64,000 nt of DNA, from contig CP064957.1 in NCBI GenBank assembly GCA_016699045.1, positions 124,001 through 188,000 of the forward strand, in the 5' to 3' direction. Of this stretch, positions 1 to 9,914 are shown piece by piece. The notes under the pieces were generated by a model. The model saw nothing but the letters and a program-made list of their open reading frames with translations. It was not told the origin of the DNA and ran no database searches. Every line of letters begins with the position of its first letter. Position 1 is the stretch's first letter. A program made the position numbers and the translations under genes. This DNA comes from a bacterium. GTDB lineage: Bacteria; Babelota; Babeliae; Babelales; RVW-14.

Positions 1-415
1 GCATATCATGCAAATGCATCCGTGCCACTTGCTCAATCAATTCTTTGCCTTTGATATAACTTTGTGGCGCCCACTCCAGAATAAGCGGCAGATAACACAA
101 AGAAATAAGGCATGAAAAAGCAATCGTCGCAGCCACAAAAGCGCGCCGACCTTGAGCAAAAAAATAGAAAAACAATAATTCATCGTAACGCGCCAAGGCA
201 TTAAATACCAAACTTACTGCTAATACGGCAGAAAATGGCATAGCATACAAAGCTACCAACGGAACCATTGTTCCAAAAATTAAGGGAATTACAGAAAATG
301 ATTGCAGCATAGAAAATCGTAAAAAAACATTAGTCGCTGCAAATAAAAAAGTGAACGAGGCAAAAAGAAATAAAAAATTACGTAAAAATCGAGAAAAAAA
401 ATAGAAAAATAGCAT
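1..415 (-). CDS. LptF/LptG-family permease, N-terminal part, cut by window edge
   Basis: The open frame begins with ATG 3 bases after the ymdB stop codon and runs off the left edge, so about 138 N-terminal residues are seen. They contain two or three hydrophobic segments (about 1-30, 45-65, 90-110) joined by a short charged stretch with RYDELLFFYFFAQGRRA, the kind of loop found after the second helix in YjgP/YjgQ (LptF/LptG) permeases. LptF and LptG form the inner-membrane channel that extracts LPS for LptB2. The tight spacing to ymdB suggests co-transcription. Which of the two paralogues this is cannot be told, and the family call rests on topology and a short motif only. Confidence 0.55.
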   Translation of the reverse strand, partial: MLFFYFFSRFLRNFLFLFASFTFLFAATNVFLRFSMLQSFSVIPLIFGTMVPLVALYAMPFSAVLAVSLVFNALARYDELLFFYFFAQGRRAFVAATIAFSCLISLCYLPLILEWAPQSYIKGKELIEQVARMHLHDM

Positions 416-418
416 CAA

Positions 419-1264
419 CTACTTCTTGTTGTTCTCAGGCTCTGGCGGGGCAACTTCTAGGTCTTGATCGATAAGGCGAATACGCTCAAACCGAACGGCA
501 TGTCCAGTATCGGCATCCACTTCAACAAAAATACCGCTCAACACCAACGGGCTGCTATGTTCAACATGAACCTTACCAAAGCGATGTTGAATAACGAAAC
601 GGTTTAAAATACCTTGATATTGGAAACCAAGAACCGAGTTAAGTGACCCAGAAAAACCCAAGTCTGTGATATAGCTGGTGCCACGAGGTAATATACGATC
701 GTCAGCCGTTTGAATATGAGTATGCGTTCCATAAACACCAGATACCTTACCATCAAGATAGTAGCCCATAGCCATCTTTTCAGATGTAGCTTCAGCGTGC
801 ACGTCGACAAAAATAACCTTTGTTTTGTGCTGTAAAAATTGAATGAGGGAATCAACGGCCCTGAACGGACACTCTAAAAGCTCGTTGACAAAAACGCGGC
901 CATGAATGTTAATAACCGCAACGGTCATTCCATTAACATTGGCCAACGCATATCCCTTTCCCGGACAGGTTGAGGGATAGTTAGCGGGACGAATGACATC
1001 GTCCCGCTCATTAAATGCATTATAAACATCTTTGCTATCAAAGGCATGATTACCCGTGGTGATAATTGTCGCGCCACCGTCTTTAAGGGCCTGAATAGTT
1101 TTGAGCGTTATCCCGTTACCATTCTTGGCTGAATTTTCACCATTTACAAAAACAGCATCAAGGTTGTACTGCTCCTTAAGCCGTGGCACCCATTTCTGGA
1201 AAACACTCACGCCCGGAGTTCCTACAACATCGCCAATAAATATAAATCTGAGTAAATGCGCCAT
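419..1264 (-). CDS. ymdB: YmdB-family metallophosphoesterase
   Basis: 281 residues, the usual family length. Metal-binding motifs of the YmdB/TIGR00282 family are complete: FIGDVVGTPG near the N-terminus, NGENSAKNGNGIT, TTGNHAFD, then DVHAEATSEK and GTHTHIQTAD. In Bacillus the protein is a 2',3'-cyclic nucleotide phosphodiesterase that affects RNA turnover. It sits directly downstream of rny (14-base gap), the same pairing as in Firmicutes, which supports both calls. The ATG is preceded by AAGGA at a slightly long spacing. Confidence 0.93.
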   Translation of the reverse strand: MAHLLRFIFIGDVVGTPGVSVFQKWVPRLKEQYNLDAVFVNGENSAKNGNGITLKTIQALKDGGATIITTGNHAFDSKDVYNAFNERDDVIRPANYPSTCPGKGYALANVNGMTVAVINIHGRVFVNELLECPFRAVDSLIQFLQHKTKVIFVDVHAEATSEKMAMGYYLDGKVSGVYGTHTHIQTADDRILPRGTSYITDLGFSGSLNSVLGFQYQGILNRFVIQHRFGKVHVEHSSPLVLSGIFVEVDADTGHAVRFERIRLIDQDLEVAPPEPENNKK

Positions 1265-1278
1265 GAAGCATAATCCTT

Positions 1279-2838
1279 TTATCGTGCTGCTTGTATAAAT
1301 CGTTTTTCACGAATAACGTTAACTTTGATTTCGCCAGGAAACGCCATTTCTTCTTCAATGCGCTTGACCAAATCACGTGCCAACATGGCGGCTTTTTCGT
1401 CATCAAGCGTATCTTCATTAACGATAACACGAATTTCGCGGCCAGCTTGCAATGCGTACGCTTTTTTAACACCATCAAAGCTGCCAGCAATTTCTTCCAA
1501 TTGTTCAAGGCGCTTAATGTACGTAGAAAGAGTTTCTTTACGCGCACCAGGACGGGATGCAGAAATAGCATCAGCAATATGAACAATAAATCCATAAACT
1601 GATTTAGGCGGTACTTCTTCATGGTGGCAAGCAATACAGTTAACAACCAATGGATCTTCACCATATTCTTTTGCCAAATCAGCACCAATCAAAGCGTGTG
1701 GACCTTCTACTTCAGCAGAAACGGCCTTACCAATGTCATGCAAAAGACCACCGCGGGCGGCAATGTTGGGATTAAGACCAAGTTCTGAAGCAATCATTTT
1801 CGCAAAATAAGCAACTTCCTTACTATGTGTAAGCTGATTTTGTGTATAGCTGGTTCTGAAATGCAAGCGACCCAATAACTTAATGATTTCTGGATGTACG
1901 CCACTCAGCCCAAACTCAAGAACCGTTTGTTGGCCTATTTCTTCAATAGTTGCTTCTAATTCTTCTTCGCATTTAGCAACGGTTTCTTCAATTCGCGTTG
2001 GATTGATTCTGCCGTCGTTAACTAATTTATCAAGAGCTCGCTTGGCAACCTCACGCCTGATTGGATTAAATCCAGAAATTGTAATAATTTCAGGCGTATC
2101 ACCAATAACAAACTCCATGCCGGTAGCCATTTCAAGCGCTTTAATATTACGGCCTTCTTTACCAATAATGCGTCCTTTCATTTCTTCATTGGGCAAATGA
2201 ATAATACTGGACGAATGGAGAGTAACTTGTTCAGTCAAGTAGCGCTGCATGGCAGAAGCCATGATACTAATTGAGCGTTGCTTAGCTTCTTCGCGCGCTT
2301 CTTCTTCAACTTTAGCAACCCATTTTTGGTTAGCAAGCGTTACTTCTTTTTGCAAAGAATCAAGCAAAATCCGCATAGCTTCTTCTTGCTTAATGCCACT
2401 TAATTTTTCAAGTTTAGTTACCAGCTCATCATAAAGCTTCTTAATTTTCATTTCGTTCTGATTAAGCATATCGAGACGACGAGATATATCACGTTCTTTT
2501 TGTTGTAATTCCTTGCGTAATTCATCAAGAAGACTTTCGCGCTGATCGAGCGTGTCTTCTTTCTTTTGATGCTTATTTTGTAACTGTTGAATTTCTATTT
2601 TGGTCTTTTTAATTTCAAGTTCAAATTCGCTACGCTTTTTATAAAGCTCATTCTTTAAGTCAAGAGTGGCATTACGACGCTCGCGTTCAATGTCATCTTG
2701 AACATTTTTAAGCATGCGCTGCGACGCTTCTTTTGTTTGCAACAACTGCTTTTTCTTGAAAACAAAGTATAGCATCACAACAAAAGTACCCAAGAGGGCT
2801 CCTGTTGCAAAAACTAATACCTCAAACAAATTAAGCAT
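1279..2838 (-). CDS. rny: Ribonuclease Y
   Basis: 519 residues, the full family length. Order of parts: an N-terminal membrane anchor (about 5-27), a long charged coiled coil (about 28-190), a KH RNA-binding domain with IIGKEGRNIKALE (about 225-240), and an HD phosphohydrolase domain with HSKEVAYFA and GGLLHDIGKA. RNase Y is a membrane-bound endoribonuclease that starts mRNA decay. It follows zapA and precedes ymdB in a common bacterial order. AAGGA stands 9 bases before the ATG. The 202 bases upstream (2839-3040) hold no gene that can be recognised. Confidence 0.97.
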   Translation of the reverse strand: MLNLFEVLVFATGALLGTFVVMLYFVFKKKQLLQTKEASQRMLKNVQDDIERERRNATLDLKNELYKKRSEFELEIKKTKIEIQQLQNKHQKKEDTLDQRESLLDELRKELQQKERDISRRLDMLNQNEMKIKKLYDELVTKLEKLSGIKQEEAMRILLDSLQKEVTLANQKWVAKVEEEAREEAKQRSISIMASAMQRYLTEQVTLHSSSIIHLPNEEMKGRIIGKEGRNIKALEMATGMEFVIGDTPEIITISGFNPIRREVAKRALDKLVNDGRINPTRIEETVAKCEEELEATIEEIGQQTVLEFGLSGVHPEIIKLLGRLHFRTSYTQNQLTHSKEVAYFAKMIASELGLNPNIAARGGLLHDIGKAVSAEVEGPHALIGADLAKEYGEDPLVVNCIACHHEEVPPKSVYGFIVHIADAISASRPGARKETLSTYIKRLEQLEEIAGSFDGVKKAYALQAGREIRVIVNEDTLDDEKAAMLARDLVKRIEEEMAFPGEIKVNVIREKRFIQAAR

Positions 2839-3040
2839 AGTTTATTTCCTTTTTATTAATTCAATTAGATAAATATATAATTTAATCTGTGAGAATAGAA
2901 CCATCACAAGAAATAAAAATAGGAATTAATAAATAAGGAAGAATATCCAGCAACCTGGATAAATGAAAGCATGAATAAAAACAGTTACTACAAAAGCAAT
3001 ATCTAACAGAAACACACTTGTTTTGACTACATCAATTTAA

Positions 3041-3319
3041 TTACAGAACATCATCAATCGAGGATGCTAATTGAAGAGTCTTGTTTTCATAAACATCAAG
3101 TTTTTGCTGTTTTTTTATCAAGTCTGTAGCAAGTTGAAGCGCTACGGTGACGGCAATTTTTTCTTCGCTGGCACCGTTAGCTTTTTCAACTTTTGTTTTC
3201 ATCAAATTATCAACTAAGTTTGCTGCTTTAACAATATCGGCAGAATCTTCATGCGTTGCCATAACCGAGTAGCTTTTCCCTAAAATAGATACCTTTAAAG
3301 CTTTTTGTATATCCATCAT
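3041..3319 (-). CDS. zapA: Cell division protein ZapA
   Basis: 92 residues. The start VSILGKSYSVMATHEDSAD matches the ZapA N-terminal domain and is followed by a C-terminal helix that forms the antiparallel coiled coil of the tetramer. ZapA bundles FtsZ filaments at midcell. The gene is 7 bases after the small coiled-coil gene at 3327-3575 and is followed by rny, an arrangement seen in many bacteria. Two adjacent ATG codons make the start ambiguous by one residue. Confidence 0.88.
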   Translation of the reverse strand: MMDIQKALKVSILGKSYSVMATHEDSADIVKAANLVDNLMKTKVEKANGASEEKIAVTVALQLATDLIKKQQKLDVYENKTLQLASSIDDVL

Positions 3320-3326
3320 AAGTACA

Positions 3327-3575
3327 TCAATCCGCTAATTCTTCAAGCGTTTTAATACTACTCAAAAGCAACTCTATAGAGTTTTTCATGGTTGCTTTTT
3401 CTGTCCTTAGCTCTTCAGCTGCACAACTTTCTCGCAACAGAGAATTTTCCATGTGTTGGCTTTTTTCACGCAAGAGAACATTTTCTGCCTCAAGTGCACT
3501 AATACGACCAATTAACTCTCTATTTTTATTGATAATTTGAGTCACCTTCTTTTCAAGCTCTTCCAAATATATCAT
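3327..3575 (-). CDS. Small coiled-coil protein upstream of zapA (ZapB-like)
   Basis: 82 residues from the ATG at 3575, which has AAGG about 6 bases upstream; a GTG six codons earlier has no ribosome site. The whole protein is a heptad-patterned, highly charged helix with no enzymatic motif. A short coiled-coil partner gene directly before zapA is frequent in bacteria, and the product is usually described as ZapB-like or FtsL-like. The role in division is inferred from position; the sequence shows only a coiled coil. Confidence 0.6.
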   Translation of the reverse strand: MIYLEELEKKVTQIINKNRELIGRISALEAENVLLREKSQHMENSLLRESCAAEELRTEKATMKNSIELLLSSIKTLEELAD

Positions 3576-3668
3576 CCTTTTCCTTTTTCTCACAAAAAAA
3601 ATACATCGCTCAGCTTACCCCTCATTAACAACCATCCTAGCGAGATGAGAAATAAACTTTCAAGGATT

Positions 3669-4016
3669 TTATTTTTTTGTAAGTTTTACAAGGTTTTCAA
3701 ATGCATTTGGTTCAAAAACAGCCAATTGAGACAAAAATTTTCTGTTCAATTTAACATTGTTTTCATTCAATGCATGGATGAATCTGTTGTAAGCGGTATT
3801 ATGTAAGCGACATGCCGCATTAATACGAGTAATGAAAAGGGAACGGAAATCACGCTTACGGCATTTACGACCAGCAAAAGCAAACGACAATGCACGCATG
3901 AGGGTTTCTCTGGCACGTCTGAAAATATTACTTCTTTGGCCCCAATAGCCTTTAGTTTGTTTTAATAAACGTTTATGTCTTTTTTTAGTGGCCATGCCAC
4001 GTTTAACTCTGCTCAT
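3669..4016 (-). CDS. rplT: 50S ribosomal protein L20
   Basis: 115 residues, normal length for bL20. Recognised by the basic N-terminus MSRVKRGMATKKRHKR and by GYWGQRSNIFRRARE and FRSLFITRINAACR, which contact 23S rRNA. L20 is needed for early 50S assembly and in many bacteria represses its own operon. It is last in infC-rpmI-rplT. No leader could be assigned because infC follows recA directly. Confidence 0.98.
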   Translation of the reverse strand: MSRVKRGMATKKRHKRLLKQTKGYWGQRSNIFRRARETLMRALSFAFAGRKCRKRDFRSLFITRINAACRLHNTAYNRFIHALNENNVKLNRKFLSQLAVFEPNAFENLVKLTKK

Positions 4017-4078
4017 CGAATATCTCTCAATTTATAAAAATCATTTTTTGACGTAACTTATACAATACTAACGGACTA

Positions 4079-4273
4079 CTAATAAGGTATCAATTTTGAA
4101 ATGTTACCTTGATCTGAAGGACTCATGTAAGCACTACCACGCAAATTTCTACCTTGCTTAGCTGTTTTAGCCCATGCATGGTGTCTTTTATATGCTTTGG
4201 ATCTTTTAATTTTGCCACTACCGATACGTTTAAAACGTTTTTTAGACGCTGAATGTGATTTAACTTTAGGCAT
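4079..4273 (-). CDS. rpmI: 50S ribosomal protein L35
   Basis: 64 residues, strongly basic, with the bL35 pattern MPKVKSHSASKKRFKRIGSGKIKR and KRHHAWAKT. It lies between infC and rplT as in nearly all bacteria. AAAGGA stands 5 bases before the ATG. Confidence 0.97.
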   Translation of the reverse strand: MPKVKSHSASKKRFKRIGSGKIKRSKAYKRHHAWAKTAKQGRNLRGSAYMSPSDQGNISKLIPY

Positions 4274-4289
4274 ACAATTCCTTTGTAGA

Positions 4290-4856
4290 TTATGACTTAG
4301 CTTTTATAAAATAAATTTTTGACCAAAAAGACCCACCACGCTGATCCTTTTCTTCAACTAACGTACCAACGTTACGAGCACCAAGATCAGTCGTAATTCT
4401 TTCAAAAATCTTCGGGCCAAGGTTTCCCATCATGGTAATTTCACGCCCTCTAAATTGCAGCGTAAATTTAACTTTTTTACCATCAAGGAAAAACTCTTCC
4501 GCACGCTTAAGCTTGGTATGGTAATCTTGATCACCAATATTGGGCCTCAGCTTAATTTCTTTCAATTGCATAGTTTTTTGATTCTTTTTCGAATCATTAA
4601 CCTGCTTCTTTTTTTCATAAGAGAATTTGCCAAAATCCATAACCTTGGTTACAGCAATTTCTTCTTTTTGGCCAACCTGTACCAAGTCAAGCCCAGCATC
4701 TTCAGCTATTCTTAAGGCTTTACTTTTTGGCTGTAAGCCCAAGTTGTTTCCTTCATGGTCAATAACGTAAACGCTATCTCCCTTGATTTTGCTGTTGATG
4801 CAATATTTATCGCTCAACTGATTCTGTACTCTTCCCTTTGGGGATTTATCGTTCAC
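4290..4856 (-). CDS. infC: Translation initiation factor IF-3
   Basis: 188 residues with both IF-3 domains: the N-terminal part (NQLSDKYCINSKI, GNNLGLQPKSKALRIAEDAGLDLVQV) and the C-terminal 30S-binding part (KEIKLRPNIGDQDYHTKLKR, VKFTLQFRGREI). IF-3 checks the start codon and keeps 30S and 50S apart. The start is GTG with AGAGG 5 bases upstream. A rare start codon is typical of infC and underlies its self-regulation in E. coli, although there the codon is AUU. Only 8 bases separate it from recA. Confidence 0.97.
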   Translation of the reverse strand: MNDKSPKGRVQNQLSDKYCINSKIKGDSVYVIDHEGNNLGLQPKSKALRIAEDAGLDLVQVGQKEEIAVTKVMDFGKFSYEKKKQVNDSKKNQKTMQLKEIKLRPNIGDQDYHTKLKRAEEFFLDGKKVKFTLQFRGREITMMGNLGPKIFERITTDLGARNVGTLVEEKDQRGGSFWSKIYFIKAKS

Positions 4857-4864
4857 TAAAACCT

Positions 4865-5899
4865 CTATTCAACAACAACCTGCTGGCTCATTTTGTCATG
4901 AACCAAAGCAAAGATTTCTTCAAACAATTTTTTATCTTCTACTAACTTTTTAAAACAATTATCGCGACCCTGAGCTATCTTAGCATCCTTATAAGTAAAC
5001 CATGCACCAGTTTGCTTAATAACGCCTTGCTCAATAGCAACGTCAATAATTTCAAGCTCTGAGCTAATTCCTTGCCCAAAAATAAGATCAACCTCAACCC
5101 GCTTAAATGGCGGCGCCATCTTATTTTTTACAACTTTGACCGCAACACGATTACCAAAGGCACCATCTGGACGCTTCAACGTCGCAATGCGACGTATATC
5201 AAGCCTGATAGACGCATAAAACTTCAAAGCATTGCCGCCTGTAGTTGTTTCATTATTGCCAAACGGCATAACGTTGCCAATTTTGCTTCTGATCTGATTA
5301 ATAAAAATCAGGACAGTCTTTGATTTATGGACTACGGGTGTCAATTTTCTCAAAGCCTGAGACATCAACCGCGCTTGAAGCCCAACATGATGGTCGCCCA
5401 TATCGCCTTCCAATTCGGCCTTAGGGACCAATGCGGCAACCGAGTCAATAACCAACATATCTACCGCACCTGAGCGAATAAGCATTTCGGCGATATCTAA
5501 AGCTTGCTCGCCAAAATCTGGCTGCGAAATAATGAGATCATTAATATTAATCCCAATACTTGCTGCATAGTCAGGATCCATAGCATGTTCAGCATCGATA
5601 AAAGCACACGTACCACCCGCTTTTTGCGTTTGCGCAATAGCATGCAGAGTCAATGTCGTTTTACCAGAAGCTTCTGGCCCAAAAATTTCAATGATTCTAC
5701 CGCGCGGCAACCCGCCTATACCCAATGCATGATCAATTAAAATCGAACCAGTCGATATAACATCAACCTTGAGATCAGGTTTTTGGCCTAAAAGCATAAC
5801 CGAGCCTTTGCCAAATTGCTTATCAATCTGCGCAATCGCAACTTCTAAAGCCCTTGCTTTATCTTGCCTGTTTGTATTATTTCCACTTGCTGTTGTCAT
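4865..5899 (-). CDS. recA: Recombinase RecA
   Basis: 344 residues from the ATG at 5899 (GGA 7 bases upstream); a TTG four codons earlier has no ribosome site. Walker A GPEASGKTT, Walker B LVIDSVAAL, the L2-region stretch FINQIRSKIGNVMPFGNNETTTGG and the NRVAVKVVKNKMAPPFK segment are all present. It catalyses homologous strand exchange. The C-terminus is short and lacks the long acidic tail of E. coli RecA. No SOS box was identified upstream. It lies between the frameshifted foldase gene and infC. Confidence 0.98.
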   Translation of the reverse strand: MTTASGNNTNRQDKARALEVAIAQIDKQFGKGSVMLLGQKPDLKVDVISTGSILIDHALGIGGLPRGRIIEIFGPEASGKTTLTLHAIAQTQKAGGTCAFIDAEHAMDPDYAASIGININDLIISQPDFGEQALDIAEMLIRSGAVDMLVIDSVAALVPKAELEGDMGDHHVGLQARLMSQALRKLTPVVHKSKTVLIFINQIRSKIGNVMPFGNNETTTGGNALKFYASIRLDIRRIATLKRPDGAFGNRVAVKVVKNKMAPPFKRVEVDLIFGQGISSELEIIDVAIEQGVIKQTGAWFTYKDAKIAQGRDNCFKKLVEDKKLFEEIFALVHDKMSQQVVVE

Positions 5900-5920
5900 A
5901 CTTTTTTCCAATGTGTATTC

Positions 5921-7890
5921 TTATGAGCCTTGATGGCCTTTTAAGACGGTTTTATCAATATCTATTGTAGCATTTCTTTGCAAAGATGCAATAAACGCTC
6001 GCATTTGTTGCGCATTATTTATAACTTTATGCTCAGCCCCCGACTTGGCTTGCATTTTTGCAGAGTCTTCTTTGTCGGCCGATTTTGCTTCTTGCATTTG
6101 TACAAGATAGTACATATCGCCATGACGATACTGAAACAGCTGTTCTGGACTTGTTAAAGCAAACATTTCCTTATTCAGATTGCCAGCGTTTTTCAACGAA
6201 CTTACCACATCATCTTTTTTAACAAAACCAGTATAAATAAGCTTTATATTGTGCTTTTTAACGCCTTCTTCGAAGGTCATTTTTTTATTAAATACCGTAA
6301 ATTTAATTTCTTTAATAACGGCCTTGAGATTGTTTTTGGCAGTATTTTTATAATAATGCTCAAGTACTTTACTCTTGATATCTTCAAGTTTAGGTACAAA
6401 ACTTTTCTGAGCATCAACAAGATGGTAAATGACATAAACACCAGAATTAAAAAAATAGCCAATCTTTGATTGCTTTTCGCTGCGAGAAAAAAGATGCTTT
6501 GCCAGCACACCAGTTACATTTTTAACTTCGGCATCATCTTTTGTCAGCCAATCGCTTTCTTTTTTATCAAGTTTAAAATCTTTGATAAATTGATCAACCA
6601 CGCTGTTATCTGACTTTGCCTTTTGCATCATTACTTCCAAATCACTCTTTAATTTAGTTAATGAGCGCTTAGCTTTAAGTGTGTTAACAATCTCTTCTTG
6701 AACATCTTCGAGCGGCTTTTCGCTAGCTTTAAGACGTTCAACCAACTGAACGATTTCATAGCCCGATGCGGTACGAACTATGTCAGAGATTTGATTTGGA
6801 TCCGTCAAACGGAAGGCAGCGCGCTCAAAATCGCGATCATAAGAACCGCTTGAGAAGAAATCAAGCAAGCCACCATTTCTAGCAGACTCTTTATCTTCAG
6901 AATGTTCTTTTGCCAAATCAGCAAATCCTTGTGGTTTTTGCTTGACTTGCTCATAAAAAGACTGCGCCTTTTTCAATGCCTCTGGCGCCATACTGTCTGA
7001 ACTCACCTTTACTAAAAAACGACGGACTTTAATTTTAGGCCGCAATTCGAAAGAGTGCAGTTTTGTTTTTTTCATAAAAACTTTGAATTGCATCTTCCGT
7101 AATTTCCATATTTTGGGCGTAATCATTAGCAGAAACTGAACAATACCACGCCTTTTTTTTGTCTGGCTCTTGATAACGATTTTTACGTTTTTCAAAAAAA
7201 TCTGCTAATTGCTGGTCTGTTGGCGCCGTCTTCTTTGCTTCACGCACAAAAGAATCAAGTTTAAATTCAGCCACATTAAAGCTTTTACGCGCATGAGTTT
7301 CTTCAAAATCTTCTCGCAATACATACAAAGGAGTATAATTTGAAGCACCAATAATACGTTCGACAACCGAACGCTGTATTTCATTTTCTTTGCTTTTTTC
7401 ATACTCAGCTGGTGTTGTGGACAAACGACTCAAGATAAGCCCGGTGAGCCTCCATATTTAATGAACCATTTTGATCAATAAATTTGTTTGGCAACAATTT
7501 CAAAAACTCTTCTTTAAAATAATCTGCATCAACTTTAACTGATAAAGAATCTTTAACCTGATCAATAAGCTCATCCTTGATACAGCGATCAAGTGCCATT
7601 TGATATGGGTCGCTAGCTCCAAACAAGCTCTTGAGCAGCATTTCATCAGAAATACCAATCATGCGAGCATACTCTTGTAAAGAATTGATGCGCTCTTGAA
7701 CATCATGCATTGCACGTCGATAGCGGGCATATGAGACTTTTTTACCATTGATAGTGGCTACTTTAAAATTATCGAGCCCTGGACCGGATTTGAAAATCAG
7801 GGTAACCCCACTGCCGAGTGCCATTGCTACGAAGACAACCCACAATATGGAACTCCATTTTTTCATCTCCTTCCTAAAAATATGAATCAT
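5921..7890 (-). pseudogene. SurA/PpiD-type periplasmic peptidyl-prolyl isomerase, two frameshifts
   Basis: Three overlapping frames join into one protein of about 655 residues. The first (7890 to about 7415) has an inner-membrane anchor (WSSILWVVFVAMALGSGVTL) and a SurA-like N-domain. The second (about 7425 to 7070) continues that domain. The third (about 7065 to 5921) holds a parvulin domain (FLVKVSSDSMAPEALKKA, FADLAKEHSEDKESARNGG, GYEIVQLVERL). Such proteins help fold exported outer-membrane proteins. Each junction needs one base removed; the second lies at a G-A7-C run (7066-7072 on the plus strand). Frame A upstream and frame C downstream are otherwise fully open. This could be a recent pseudogene, a gene read through by slippage, or sequence error. 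AAAAGGAG precedes the first ATG. Confidence 0.75.
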
Positions 7891-7946
7891 GCTACTCCTT
7901 TTAGTTTAAGCAAAAACTGTTACCTACCTACTTACTGACCAGAAGC

Positions 7947-8933
7947 TTATCGCAGATCCACATTTTTTCCAAGTCGTTTTGTCAGCGCTGCTATTCGTTC
8001 AATTTCTTGACGTGTTACTTGTTTTATGGTTTCTGTAATAATCACGTATTCTTCTTGTTTATATTGCTCTTGATATTTGTTTATTAATTGTATGAACCCC
8101 TTAAGAAATGTCAATTGACGCTTGGCATAATGAATGGTTTCTAGCTGAATTGTATTGATTAATGCGTCAAGATCAGAAACTATCGCACCATTTTTAAGCC
8201 ATGCAAAAATTTCTGAATAACCAATGAGTCCCTTTGCCTCTAAAAACGTTTCCCACTCGGTTCCTATAAGCTTTTTTGCTTCCTTAATCCAACCGTCATG
8301 TGTAATCATTTCGATGGTACGTTTCTTTATTTGATCGCGCAAAAATTCTTTTTCCGGCACCAGAGATATAAGGATAGTGTTAAAGGGAACATGGACCTTT
8401 GGCAAAAATGATGATGGTTTTTGTCCAGTTTTTTGCCAAATATGCAAGGCGCGTTGCAAGCGATACGTATCATTTTTATGAATTTTTGCCGCTCTATCGG
8501 GGTCTATAACATATAAAGAATCCCACAAATCATCTGGCTTAATATCGCTTGTCCGTGTCTCATCAAACTGATCAATGGTATTAAACTCATGAGGTGGGAA
8601 AAAAATAGATTTAATGTAAAAAAGAGAACCGCCCACCAAAATAGGGATACGTCCTCGATCCTGAATTTCTTTAATTTTGTCAATCACTAACGTTCGGTAA
8701 TGAACAACAGTCAAATCTTTCGGTTCGCTGATAATATCAAATAAATGGCACGGATAAGTAAAATTTTTCCAGTCGGGCTTTGCCGTTCCAACAGACAACG
8801 GTGTATAAAATTGGCCAACATCAACATTAATAACTTCGCAATCTAACAGATGTGCAAGTTGATCGGCACATGCCGTTTTTCCTGAAGCGGTTGGCCCAGT
8901 AATTATAAAAATAAATTTCTTATCGTTTTTCAT
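7947..8933 (-). CDS. miaA: tRNA dimethylallyltransferase
   Basis: 328 residues from the ATG at 8933; the longer frame begins with TTG two codons earlier. The P-loop GPTASGKT, the dinucleotide-binding region INVDVGQFYTPLSVGTAKP and YPCHLFDII fit MiaA, which puts the isopentenyl group on A37 of tRNAs reading UNN codons. The usual DSMQVY motif is here DVGQFY, still with Asp and Gln. It is slightly longer than typical (about 300). No clear Shine-Dalgarno; coupling to the carD stop 25 bases upstream is possible. Confidence 0.92.
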   Translation of the reverse strand: MKNDKKFIFIITGPTASGKTACADQLAHLLDCEVINVDVGQFYTPLSVGTAKPDWKNFTYPCHLFDIISEPKDLTVVHYRTLVIDKIKEIQDRGRIPILVGGSLFYIKSIFFPPHEFNTIDQFDETRTSDIKPDDLWDSLYVIDPDRAAKIHKNDTYRLQRALHIWQKTGQKPSSFLPKVHVPFNTILISLVPEKEFLRDQIKKRTIEMITHDGWIKEAKKLIGTEWETFLEAKGLIGYSEIFAWLKNGAIVSDLDALINTIQLETIHYAKRQLTFLKGFIQLINKYQEQYKQEEYVIITETIKQVTRQEIERIAALTKRLGKNVDLR

Positions 8934-8958
8934 GCACAATCACAGTTGATTTAAAATA

Positions 8959-9513
8959 CTACAAAACGGGAGAAGCAGCCTCATGATTATAATTTTTTTC
9001 ATGAAATACAAACTGCTTAAACGGCGATCTTACTTCTTGTATAACATCTTCTTTTGGTGTCTTTCGAATAACTTGTAACTCTTGCACCAGCAATTCTTCA
9101 GTGATTTGTAATAATGAACGCTCACCAAAGGAAAGATCTTTTTGTAATGAAACATACATAAGATCTCGATAAATTTCCGCTATTTCAACCAGCTTGCCAC
9201 CCTGAATTTTTAGCTGATAATATTTATTTCTTCGATTCCAACCACTTGGCGTAAAATCTACTCCTGCCAGTTTTCTAAGTGGCTTCTGACGCAACAAACT
9301 AAGTGCTTGTTGAACCGTTTCCTTATCGCTTGGAAGACGAATACCAACAGCATCAATATTATATGTTGGCACCAAGATTGTCATATCTTTAAATAAAAAG
9401 ACAAGCTTTATAAATGGTACGCTCTTGCCCACCACCAACTTTTCAATGATATCCTCTACTACGGCAACGCCATGTCCTGGACAAACTACCTTGTCACTAA
9501 TCTTAAACACCAT
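8959..9513 (-). CDS. carD: CarD/CdnL family transcription regulator
   Basis: 184 residues. An N-terminal Tudor-like RNA polymerase-interaction domain (KISDKVVCPGHGVAVVEDI) is followed by the helical CarD C-terminal domain, with the diagnostic SGWNRRNKYYQLKIQGG, LVEIAEIYRDL and LSFGERSLL. CarD proteins bind RNA polymerase beta and stabilise open promoter complexes, often at rRNA promoters. The first gene of the minus-strand block, so it may control or lead it. AAAGGA precedes the ATG at about 8 bases. Confidence 0.93.
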   Translation of the reverse strand: MVFKISDKVVCPGHGVAVVEDIIEKLVVGKSVPFIKLVFLFKDMTILVPTYNIDAVGIRLPSDKETVQQALSLLRQKPLRKLAGVDFTPSGWNRRNKYYQLKIQGGKLVEIAEIYRDLMYVSLQKDLSFGERSLLQITEELLVQELQVIRKTPKEDVIQEVRSPFKQFVFHEKNYNHEAASPVL

Positions 9514-9914
9514 AGAGATTCCTTTAGGGATCTAAAGACGGATTTTATACTACCCGTTCCTCGCCACAGTTTGACCTTGATAACAAGAGAATATGTTTAT
9601 TACCGTAACACCCCCTTTTTTTACTTCGTTTACTACTACTATACTATCTCACCTCAATTTTGTATAAACAAAACGCCAGGTGTTGTACATGATAACAGAA
9701 AAGAGAACGCAAAATCAAAAAATGAAAAAAATATTATGTTTTGATCTTTTTTTACCGGTTATTTTTACAATTTAAAAATGTATCATGATCATATTTTAGT
9801 TTTTATGATTACCAGAACTATTTGGCTGCTTTCAACACAAACAATAAACTCATCAAGAAATTATTTTTTTGAACAAAAAAAGTGAATATGATTTAAAACA
9901 AGTTAATACGGGCA

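Noticed and set aside
2839..3040. Possible 6S RNA between zapA and rny, because 6S lies next to zapA in many bacteria and a TATCCAG-CAAC-CTGGATA hairpin is present.
   Set aside because: No long closing stem or central bubble could be paired by eye, and the DNA is as AT-rich as other gaps. An Infernal search with the 6S model would decide.
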